Positions 45,155 to 53,337 of a DNA stretch of 64,000 nucleotides are shown here, one piece after another. The DNA is from Candidatus Nitrosopumilus sp. (lineage in GTDB: Archaea > Thermoproteota > Nitrososphaeria > Nitrososphaerales > Nitrosopumilaceae): the NCBI GenBank assembly GCA_003702525.1, contig REGJ01000001.1, positions 56,093 to 120,092 of the forward strand, written 5' to 3'. A program made the position numbers and the translations under genes. Every line of letters begins with the position of its first letter. Positions within the stretch are counted from its first letter, which is position 1. The notes beneath the pieces were generated by a model, which saw nothing but the letters and a program-made list of their open reading frames with translations, did not search any database and was not told where the DNA came from.

Positions 45155-45555
45155 TTGAATTTAGTGAAACAGAAACAAAGTTTCTTAATTCATTAGAAGA
45201 AGCAAGAATTGCCACATCGCATGATGATATTCCACATGTAAAACCAGTATCTTTTGTGTTAGAGAATAATTCAATAATAATTGCAACAGACTATGAAACA
45301 AGGACATACAAGAATCTCAAAACAAATCCAAATTCAAGTGTGGTGATTGACATTTACAAATCAGGAGGACATAAAGCAGTTCTAATTCAAGGTAAAACAG
45401 AGATAATAGAAAACGGAGAAGAATTCAAAAAACTATACGACATATTCTATGAAAAGTTTGAATGGGTCAGACGTGATCCTTGGAAAGAAAATGAAGCCCC
45501 ATTTCTAAAAATCATTCCAAATAACAAAAGCAGTTGGGGATTAGATTCCAGGTAA
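45151..45555 (+). CDS. Pyridoxamine 5'-phosphate oxidase-like FMN/F420-binding protein
   Basis: ARIATSHDDIPHVKPVSFVLENNSIIIATD...KNLKTNPNSSVVID. Confidence 0.75.
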   Translation: MIEFSETETKFLNSLEEARIATSHDDIPHVKPVSFVLENNSIIIATDYETRTYKNLKTNPNSSVVIDIYKSGGHKAVLIQGKTEIIENGEEFKKLYDIFYEKFEWVRRDPWKENEAPFLKIIPNNKSSWGLDSR

Positions 45556-45795
45556 TACACATTTCTGTGTTATGCCAATTTTTTCAACTGTAGATACTGA
45601 AATCAAAACTGCTTGTTCATCACAAATTCCATCATGATCAAAGTCAACTGAGACATAGACTTTGCCTTCAGGGGCAATAGAATCAGACACTATCTTGATG
45701 GGAAATGATTCGGCCATTGCTGGAAAAACCATTCCTATACCAAACAACAAGGCAATACTGGTAACACCCAGTAGAGGCAACACTACATTTCCCAT
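45541..45795 (-). CDS. Small secreted protein
   Basis: Signal-peptide-like N-terminus. Confidence 0.6.
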   Translation of the reverse strand: MGNVVLPLLGVTSIALLFGIGMVFPAMAESFPIKIVSDSIAPEGKVYVSVDFDHDGICDEQAVLISVSTVEKIGITQKCVLPGI

Positions 45796-45891
45796 AATGA
45801 GGGTACGTAATTTTTTATCTTAAAATCGGTGGAATTTTTGGACGATCAAGAGTTCCAAAGAGGATCATTCAGAGATCATAAAGTTACAAAA

Positions 45892-46086
45892 TCATCGCTT
45901 ACTTTTCTTTACTTTTTTTGCTCGAGGTTTTGTTCGAAGCAATCGCCCACAGCAAGGACACCATAATCCTTCCCAGTTAATGAATAATTCACATTCAGGA
46001 CATCTTTTTTGTCCCAACTCATATCGACCACCATCAACACTAGTGCTAGTTGCCTTGTATGTTTTACAAGTTCCAATACAGGGCAT
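45892..46086 (-). CDS. Small zinc-ribbon protein
   Basis: CPECELFINWEGLWCPCCGRLLRTKPR. Confidence 0.75.
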   Translation of the reverse strand: MPCIGTCKTYKATSTSVDGGRYELGQKRCPECELFINWEGLWCPCCGRLLRTKPRAKKVKKSKR

Positions 46087-46124
46087 AAGAGATTATGAAG
46101 CAAGGATATAGAAAAACAGTTTCA

Positions 46125-46148
46125 TTATTTTCGAATATGCGAGAATAA
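46125..46148. promoter_or_regulatory. Near-perfect palindrome TTATTTTCG-AATATG-CGAGAATAA
   Basis: 9-bp arms with one mismatch between divergent genes, just upstream of a TATA-like AAATAAAG. Confidence 0.4.
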
Positions 46149-46187
46149 CATCCTAACAAATAAAGCGTGCAAAGAAAAGATAAAGTC

Positions 46188-46466
46188 ATGTCAAATAAAA
46201 TCAAATGTTCTCATATTCTTGTTTCAAAACAAAGTGAAGCACTTGCAATAATGGAGAAACTAAAGAGTGGTGAGAAATTTGGCAAATTGGCAAAAGAGTT
46301 ATCCACTGATTCAGGTAGTGCAAAAAAAGATGGGAATCTTGGATATTTTACAAAAGGAATGATGGTTAAACCATTTGAAGATGCAGCGTTCAAGCTTCAA
46401 GTTGGGGAGACTTCTGAACCAGTAAAATCAGAATTTGGCTATCACATAATCAAAAGATTTGGATGA
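46188..46466 (+). CDS. Parvulin-type peptidyl-prolyl isomerase (track start 46167)
   Basis: MSNKIKCSHILVSKQ...GSAKKDGNLGYFTKGMMVKPFEDAAF...SEFGYHIIKRFG. Confidence 0.9.
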   Translation: MSNKIKCSHILVSKQSEALAIMEKLKSGEKFGKLAKELSTDSGSAKKDGNLGYFTKGMMVKPFEDAAFKLQVGETSEPVKSEFGYHIIKRFG

Positions 46467-46477
46467 CTATTCAGATT

Positions 46478-46585
46478 TCAGGTGAAGTGTTTTTTTAAAA
46501 TAATCATTGATTTTTTACTTATTTTCTTAAAGTCAACACGAATTTCTTTGTGTAAGAATTTCTCTTTTTTGATTAATTCTTCCAT
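46478..46585 (-). CDS. 35-aa basic microprotein MEELIKKEKFLHKEIRVDFKKISKKSMIILKKHFT
   Basis: Read by hand. Confidence 0.35.
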   Translation of the reverse strand: MEELIKKEKFLHKEIRVDFKKISKKSMIILKKHFT

Positions 46586-46709
46586 TTCTTTGGTTTGATC
46601 AGATTTAATTAAAATAAAATCTAAAAAAATATTTCAGAGTAATTGAATCAATTTTGACTTCTAAAAAACCAAAATAAAATAAACATGTATTTCATGCCTA
46701 AGTATAGGC

Positions 46710-46985
46710 ATGGCAGTATTAACAGAAAAAGCAATTGATGAGATTTTAGAGTATTTAGAAAAATCAATTACAAATCTAGCAAAAGATGCATTTGAAAATT
46801 TGGAAGTTGCAGGAGGATTTGAAGGAACAAAAAACTTTCTAGAAAATCAATTTGAAATCAGATTAGAAAATCTGCTTGTGGCAAAAGGTTCCAGTACGCA
46901 TCATTTAGAATCAGGAATGAAAAATAAAATCATTCAGAAAAAACAAGCAATAATTCATGACATTACAAAAGAATACAAAAATTAG
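46710..46985 (+). CDS. Hypothetical protein
   Basis: ORF track. Confidence 0.65.
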   Translation: MAVLTEKAIDEILEYLEKSITNLAKDAFENLEVAGGFEGTKNFLENQFEIRLENLLVAKGSSTHHLESGMKNKIIQKKQAIIHDITKEYKN

Positions 46986-48490
46986 ATAAATGCATCAAGA
47001 CCTGTTTTTTTAGCAATAACTTCTTGGTTTTTTTCCAACACTTTGGTCATTTTATCACCCATCGCTTTTGATGCAGACATTTTTCGTTTACCAATCCAAT
47101 AGTATGTTTCATCAATAGTGTTTTTGGCAATCAACACAACCAATTTTCCAGTATCTTTTCTTCCAGTTCTACCTCTTCTTTGAATGAATCTAACAGAACT
47201 AGGCACATTATCGTAAAAGATAACTTGGTTTACCTCAGCAATATCCAATCCCTCTTCACCAACACGTGTTGCAATTAGGACATCAAATACACCATCACGA
47301 AACTTTTGAACAGTTTCAATCTGCTTTTTTTGTTTTAGACCTGTTTCTCCAGCTTTTCCAATCAAGATTCCTGCAGAAACTCCAAGTTCAGTTAGTTTGT
47401 TGTAGATTAAATCAACAGAATCACGATAACTTGTAAAAATCAAAGCTTTACCCGGAACAGATTCTATGATGTCTTTTAGTTTAGGAATTTTAGAGTGTTC
47501 AATTCCTTTTGATTGTGCTTCTTTTGCAAGTTGTACTGCACGAGTAAAGTTTGGGTCAACTTCAAAGAGTTCCTTTACCCCTGCACCTTTTTTGGCTTTT
47601 GCACGTTCACAAAATTTCAAAAATGGAGTAATTCCATGAGCCTCTAAAATGTTCAAGGCATAGTGGATTCGAATTGCAGTGAATAATGGTTTTGCAGAAC
47701 GTCTATTCTGATTTAAGACAAATTGTCTGATTCTCAATAAAGCAGAAAGGGATTGTTGTTCTGCTAGTTTTATTCCATTATCGCGTAATGTTTCATATCT
47801 TTGATCAAGTGCTGATTTCAATAATGTTTGAATGGTTTTGAGTTCAGGAGGAAGTTCAACATTTATCCATTCAGTATTTGTCTCTTGAGTATAGGGTTTA
47901 ACATCAGGACTGTTCTCGGTTCTCTCAGCAACACTTGCAATTTTTAATTTGGTCAGGATTTCAGTTGCCTTGTCTTTTTCACTTGGTAATGTTGCAGTCA
48001 TTCCAACTATTCTTGCATCAGAATTAACAAAGCGCTCGGCAATACCAGAGTATGCATAATCCCCAACAGTTCTGTGTACTTCATCAAATATTACAAGATT
48101 AAACTGATTAGATGATACGATTCCTCTATCCAAATCATTTTTAGCAATCTCAGGAGTAGCACAAATTACACTAGCGTTCCAAAGTTTGGTTCTCTTTTGA
48201 ATGGTGTCTTCTCCAGTGATTAAAGAAATATCATCCAAGGTCAGATTTTCTTTTAGGAATTCATAATGTTGATTTACAAGTACTCTTGTAGGTGCCAAAA
48301 ACAACATGCCACCAGTACCTTTTGATAAATATTCAGCAATAACTTGTAATGCAATTGCAGTTTTTCCAAGACCAGTGGGTAAAACGACAATACAATTTTC
48401 AGAAATAGCTTGGTTTGCAAGATTTACCTGATAATCCCGTTTTTCAATAGAGTCTTTTTTGACATATTTTCTTTCAATAAATTCAGTCAA
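46982..48490 (-). CDS. Hef/Mph1-like superfamily 2 helicase
   Basis: VLPTGLGKTAIA, DEVHR, QRRGRTGR. Confidence 0.85.
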   Translation of the reverse strand: MTEFIERKYVKKDSIEKRDYQVNLANQAISENCIVVLPTGLGKTAIALQVIAEYLSKGTGGMLFLAPTRVLVNQHYEFLKENLTLDDISLITGEDTIQKRTKLWNASVICATPEIAKNDLDRGIVSSNQFNLVIFDEVHRTVGDYAYSGIAERFVNSDARIVGMTATLPSEKDKATEILTKLKIASVAERTENSPDVKPYTQETNTEWINVELPPELKTIQTLLKSALDQRYETLRDNGIKLAEQQSLSALLRIRQFVLNQNRRSAKPLFTAIRIHYALNILEAHGITPFLKFCERAKAKKGAGVKELFEVDPNFTRAVQLAKEAQSKGIEHSKIPKLKDIIESVPGKALIFTSYRDSVDLIYNKLTELGVSAGILIGKAGETGLKQKKQIETVQKFRDGVFDVLIATRVGEEGLDIAEVNQVIFYDNVPSSVRFIQRRGRTGRKDTGKLVVLIAKNTIDETYYWIGKRKMSASKAMGDKMTKVLEKNQEVIAKKTGLDAFI

Positions 48491-48662
48491 CGTACAAGGA
48501 AAATTTACAATTTATTGATTTTATGCTTTCGTGTAGTTATGCATTGACAAATGGGTACCATCTGGTTTCAAATTTATTAAAATTTGTGCCTAGAATAGAC
48601 ATTTTTTCTGAAAAAAAGCAAAAAACAAGTCCATTTTTATTCAATCACAATACAATGCAAGC

Positions 48663-48908
48663 ATGAGTGAAAAAAATCCCAATGAAGAATACTTTCAATC
48701 ATTATTAAAATCTCTGAACAAAGATCCCAATTGGAGAATAGTGGAAGAGCAATTAGAAAAATATGAATTAATCAAAAAAGATCTTACACAGGAACAACAA
48801 GCAATTATTTCTGAGATGGGCAGAGCCATGTTAGCATTAGCAGATTCTCAACCAAAAATAATAATCGATAAATTTTTAGAGTTAGTCCAAAATCTCAACA
48901 AAAAATAA
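48663..48908 (+). CDS. Hypothetical protein
   Basis: ORF track. Confidence 0.6.
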   Translation: MSEKNPNEEYFQSLLKSLNKDPNWRIVEEQLEKYELIKKDLTQEQQAIISEMGRAMLALADSQPKIIIDKFLELVQNLNKK

Positions 48909-48930
48909 AAAAAGAAAAAAGAGAAAGAAA

Positions 48931-49122
48931 CTATTCTAGTTGTTTCTTTGCTCGGTTAATCATAGCAGTCTCCTCACGGAGGTGTTTTTTGAGTAATCGC
49001 TCATGTGCTTTTTTATGAACGCTGTAGGCTTTGTTCAAAGATTTTTTGGTTTTTGCCTTTTTTACAGCGGCATTAAATTTTTTGTGAATAGCGTTTACTT
49101 CAGCAGTATAACTTGCCATCAA
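48931..49122 (-). CDS. Small basic helical protein
   Basis: ORF track. Confidence 0.55.
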   Translation of the reverse strand: MMASYTAEVNAIHKKFNAAVKKAKTKKSLNKAYSVHKKAHERLLKKHLREETAMINRAKKQLE

Positions 49123-49203
49123 ATCACCAATTTACCAGAAGTAAAAGAAGTTTGTGGAGGGGTTATTCACGAACATAATGATCGCTAAAAATTAGATTTT
49201 AAC

Positions 49204-49761
49204 GTGATCCATATATTGAACAGAAAAACAGAATTGTTGTTGAGTACTTTTGAGAGACCAAATTGGGACGAATATTTTATGTTACAAGCAGAACTTGCAA
49301 AACTACGTTCAAACTGTGTTACAAGACAAGTAGGAGCAGTAATTGTTAGAAACCATAGACAATTAGCAACAGGGTATAACGGAACACCTCCAGGAATCAA
49401 AAATTGTTTTGATGGAGGATGTAAGAGATGTCAATTAAGAATGGAAGGGAAGATAGAATCAGGAGCATCACTTGACAGATGTCTTTGCAATCATGCAGAA
49501 GCCAATGCAATAATGCATTGTGCAATATTAGGGATTGAAGCTGGTGTGGAAGGGGCTGTGCTATACACTACGTTTGTTCCATGCCTAGAATGCACCAAAA
49601 TGGCAATCACAATAGGAATTAGAAAATTTGTTTGTCTTGACTCGTATCCAGAAACTGATTTTGACTTGTTGAAAGAAGCTGGTGTGGAAGTGATTCAATT
49701 AGATAAAGCAAAGATTGCAAAATGGGCTCAAGAACTAGTTAACAAATACAATTCTGGATGA
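49204..49761 (+). CDS. dCMP deaminase
   Basis: CNHAEANAIMHCA, TFVPCLECTKMAI. Confidence 0.9.
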   Translation: MIHILNRKTELLLSTFERPNWDEYFMLQAELAKLRSNCVTRQVGAVIVRNHRQLATGYNGTPPGIKNCFDGGCKRCQLRMEGKIESGASLDRCLCNHAEANAIMHCAILGIEAGVEGAVLYTTFVPCLECTKMAITIGIRKFVCLDSYPETDFDLLKEAGVEVIQLDKAKIAKWAQELVNKYNSG

Positions 49762-49765
49762 TAAA

Positions 49766-52324
49766 ATGCAAGTTAACTTAGAAGAAACAGAAAAAATTGA
49801 ATCCATGCCACCATCAATGTTGGTATCAGCTACATATGATAACAATTCAAAATCAGCAGTTTTAAAATTCTACGAACCAGAATCTCAGAAATTATTTTTG
49901 TGGAAAGATGAGATTGGTCACAAACCATATTGCTATTCACGATTAGCACCTGAAGAGTTAGAATTCCTTCAAGAAAGAGATGATGTTTTAGAAATCAAAA
50001 CAACTCAACGTTATGATTTGATGAAGGATAAAGAAATTAACATGTCAAAAATTACAGTGGCAGATCCTTTAGCAATTGGCGGAACTACAGGAGACAAGAG
50101 TATCAGAAATGTGATAGAAACATGGGAGTCTGACATCAAATATTATGAAAATTATCTGTATGATAGACAACTAGTGGTTGGGAAATATTATGAGATCATA
50201 GATGGAAAAATACAATCACATGATTTGGAAATTTCAGACGAAGTAAAGATTGCCCTGAAGAGTTTGCTGTGGGATAAAGTAGATAGTGAAAGCATGGTGG
50301 ATGCAGAAGAATTCAAAAAATTTGTTTCAGAATGGGCAGACTTGCTTAATCAACCAATTCCAAAAATAAAACGACTTAGTGTAGATATTGAAGTAGAAGC
50401 AGAGATTGGAAGAATTCCAGACCCAAAAATAGCTGAAAAGAAGGTCACTGCAATTGGAATGAAAGGAACAGATGGATTTGACCAGATTTTTGTGCTCAAA
50501 ACAGAAGGAACAGAGCAAGGCACAAACGAATTAGACCCCAACATCAAAGTGACATTTTATGATTTAGACAAAGAAAAAGACATGATTTATGATGCATTTA
50601 AGATAATCAAAGAATTTCCATTTGTTGTAACATACAATGGTGATGAATTTGATTTGCCATACCTATACAACAGAGCAGAAAGACTTGGAATAAAAAATTC
50701 AGAAAATCCATTTTACATGATGAGGGATTCTGCAACACTCAAACAAGGAGTTCATCTTGATTTGTATAGAACATTTTCAAACAGATCATTTCAAATCTAT
50801 GCCTTTAGTCAAAAATATACAAACTTTTCATTAAACGAAGTCTCAAAGGCATTGCTTGGAAAAGAAAAGATAGATTATGGATTAGAGTTTGATGAATTAA
50901 CACTCTACCAAACTGCAAACTATTGTTACAATGATGCTCTATTAACATACGAACTTACAAGTTTTAACAGCGAACTGCTAATGCAGTTACTTGTAATCAT
51001 TTCAAGAATTGGAAGAATGCCAATTGACGATATTGCAAGGATGGGGGTCTCTCAGTGGATTCGTAGTTTATTGTATTATGAACACAGAAAAAGAAATTGT
51101 CTGATTCCAAAAAGACAGGAGCTTGAAAGAAGATCAGAAGGAGTAATGTCAGATGCAGTAATCAAAGATAAAAAATACAGAGGAGGATTGGTAGTTGAGC
51201 CAAAAGAAGGAATTCATTTTGATGTAGTTGTAATGGACTTTGCTAGTCTATATCCAAGTATTATCAAAGTTAGAAATCTATCATATGAAACGGTAAGATG
51301 CCCACATGAAGAATGTAAGAAAAATTCAATTCCAGGAACAAATCACTGGACATGTTCAAAGAAAAATGGCCTAACATCAATGATTATTGGTTCATTAAGA
51401 GATTTGAGGGTAAATTACTACAAGAGTTTATCAAAAAAAGAGACATTAACTGAAGAACAAAGACAGCAATATACAGTAGTTAGTCAAGCACTTAAGGTAA
51501 TTCTAAACGCAAGTTACGGGGTAATGGGTGCCGAAATATTTCCATTGTATTTTCTACCAGCAGCAGAAGCAACTACTGCAATTGGAAGACATACAATTTT
51601 AGAGACAATCAAAAAATGTGAGGCAACAGGGATTGAGGTACTTTACGGAGACACAGATTCATTATTTATTAAAAATCCAACTAAAGAACAAATTCAAACA
51701 GTAATTGAGCAGGCAAAAAAAGATCATGGGGTTGATTTAGAGATTGATAAAACATACAGGTATTGTGTACTAAGTAACAGAAAGAAAAACTACCTTGGAG
51801 TCACAAAAGAAGGCAAAGTAGATGTTAAAGGACTAACAGGGAAAAAATCACACACACCACCATTTATCAAAAAACTATTTTATGAATTACTAGACGTATT
51901 ATCAGAAGTTCAAACAGTAGAAGGTTTCGAAAAAGCTAAAAAACAGATTTCTGAGAAAATTTCCACGTGTGGTAAAAAAGTAGAAGCAAAAGAAATTCCG
52001 TTAGAAGATTTGACATTTAATGTCATGCTTAGTAAAGCACCATCAGAATACACAAAAACCATTCCACAACACATACGGGCAGCAAAGCAATTAGAAACCA
52101 TACGAGAGATAAAAAAAGGCGACAGAATTTCTTATATCAAAATTCTAAACAAGCCAGGTGTAAAACCAGTTGAGATGGCAAAAAAAGAGGAGATTGATTC
52201 TAAAAAATACATGGAGTTTATGGAATCGACACTTGAACAAATCACATCATCAATGGATTTGGATTTTGATACAATCTTAGGAAAACCAAAGCAAACAGGA
52301 TTAGACGAATTTTTCTGGAACTAG
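49766..52324 (+). CDS. polB: Family-B DNA polymerase
   Basis: DFASLYPSIIKVRN, YGDTDSLFI, KKNYLGV; no intein. Confidence 0.94.
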   Translation: MQVNLEETEKIESMPPSMLVSATYDNNSKSAVLKFYEPESQKLFLWKDEIGHKPYCYSRLAPEELEFLQERDDVLEIKTTQRYDLMKDKEINMSKITVADPLAIGGTTGDKSIRNVIETWESDIKYYENYLYDRQLVVGKYYEIIDGKIQSHDLEISDEVKIALKSLLWDKVDSESMVDAEEFKKFVSEWADLLNQPIPKIKRLSVDIEVEAEIGRIPDPKIAEKKVTAIGMKGTDGFDQIFVLKTEGTEQGTNELDPNIKVTFYDLDKEKDMIYDAFKIIKEFPFVVTYNGDEFDLPYLYNRAERLGIKNSENPFYMMRDSATLKQGVHLDLYRTFSNRSFQIYAFSQKYTNFSLNEVSKALLGKEKIDYGLEFDELTLYQTANYCYNDALLTYELTSFNSELLMQLLVIISRIGRMPIDDIARMGVSQWIRSLLYYEHRKRNCLIPKRQELERRSEGVMSDAVIKDKKYRGGLVVEPKEGIHFDVVVMDFASLYPSIIKVRNLSYETVRCPHEECKKNSIPGTNHWTCSKKNGLTSMIIGSLRDLRVNYYKSLSKKETLTEEQRQQYTVVSQALKVILNASYGVMGAEIFPLYFLPAAEATTAIGRHTILETIKKCEATGIEVLYGDTDSLFIKNPTKEQIQTVIEQAKKDHGVDLEIDKTYRYCVLSNRKKNYLGVTKEGKVDVKGLTGKKSHTPPFIKKLFYELLDVLSEVQTVEGFEKAKKQISEKISTCGKKVEAKEIPLEDLTFNVMLSKAPSEYTKTIPQHIRAAKQLETIREIKKGDRISYIKILNKPGVKPVEMAKKEEIDSKKYMEFMESTLEQITSSMDLDFDTILGKPKQTGLDEFFWN

Positions 52325-52332
52325 TGTGAATA

Positions 52333-52614
52333 ATGGAAATTGATGGAACACTACTTACAATTCTAGGAGTAGCTGCAGGTATTCTAATTCTTACAGGATG
52401 GGTTGAGCAAATCTACAAAGGATACAAGACAAAAAGCCTTAAAGACGTCTCAAAATTTTTGATGATATTCATATCAGCAGGGGCAATTCTATGGTTGATT
52501 TATGGAATAATAGTAGAAGACGTCTTTATCATTGGAACAAATATAGCTGCAATTGCTTTGATGATGATAGTATTAGCAATGAAGAAGATATACGATAAAA
52601 GATTAAGAAGTTAA
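52333..52614 (+). CDS. SemiSWEET/PQ-loop transporter
   Basis: Three TM; GWVEQIYKGYKTKSLKDVSKFLM. Confidence 0.8.
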   Translation: MEIDGTLLTILGVAAGILILTGWVEQIYKGYKTKSLKDVSKFLMIFISAGAILWLIYGIIVEDVFIIGTNIAAIALMMIVLAMKKIYDKRLRS

Positions 52615-52653
52615 ATTAAAGATTAAATACAATACAAGAAGATTCAAGGAAAG

Positions 52654-53310
52654 ATGTTTGTAATTAACTGTAAAAATTATGAAGAAATTTCAGGAGAAAA
52701 AATCATCAAATTTGTGAAGACAGCTGAAAAAGTTTCTAAAAAATTAAAAGTAAAAATTGTAATTTGTCCACCACCACATTTGATTGGAGTTGTAGCAAAT
52801 AGTTCAATTCCAATTTTTGCACAGCATGTTGATGATTCTAAAGTTGGCAGTACAACAGGTTTTATGATTCCAGAATTACTAAAAAAATCAAAAGTTAATG
52901 GTTCACTAATCAATCACAGCGAGCATCGAATTTCAGCAAATGAGATCGAAAAATTAGTTGTGAAATTAAGAGAGTTGAAAATGACATCAGTTGTTTGTGT
53001 AAAAGATGTTGCAGAGGCCAAAAAATACGCCAAACTAAATCCAAACTATATTGCAATAGAGCCACCAGAGCTTATTGGCTCAGGAAAAGCAGTGTCTACT
53101 GAGAGACCAGAATTAATTACAAAAGCTGCTAGTGCTGTAAAAAGTGCAAAAAACAATACAAAACTTCTTTGTGGAGCAGGAATTGTTTCAGGGCAAGATG
53201 TCTCAAAGGCAGTAGAGTTAGGATCAAAAGGGATCCTCGTAGCAAGTGGCATAATCAAAGCAAAAAATTGGGACAAAATAATTTCTGAATTTGCCAAGGC
53301 ATTAGTTTAA
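52654..53310 (+). CDS. tpiA: Triosephosphate isomerase
   Basis: NCKNY, LINHSEHR, AIEPPELIGSG, CGAGIVSGQD. Confidence 0.92.
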   Translation: MFVINCKNYEEISGEKIIKFVKTAEKVSKKLKVKIVICPPPHLIGVVANSSIPIFAQHVDDSKVGSTTGFMIPELLKKSKVNGSLINHSEHRISANEIEKLVVKLRELKMTSVVCVKDVAEAKKYAKLNPNYIAIEPPELIGSGKAVSTERPELITKAASAVKSAKNNTKLLCGAGIVSGQDVSKAVELGSKGILVASGIIKAKNWDKIISEFAKALV

Positions 53311-53337
53311 AAAGCCAAAAAATTTACGCATTCTTGC

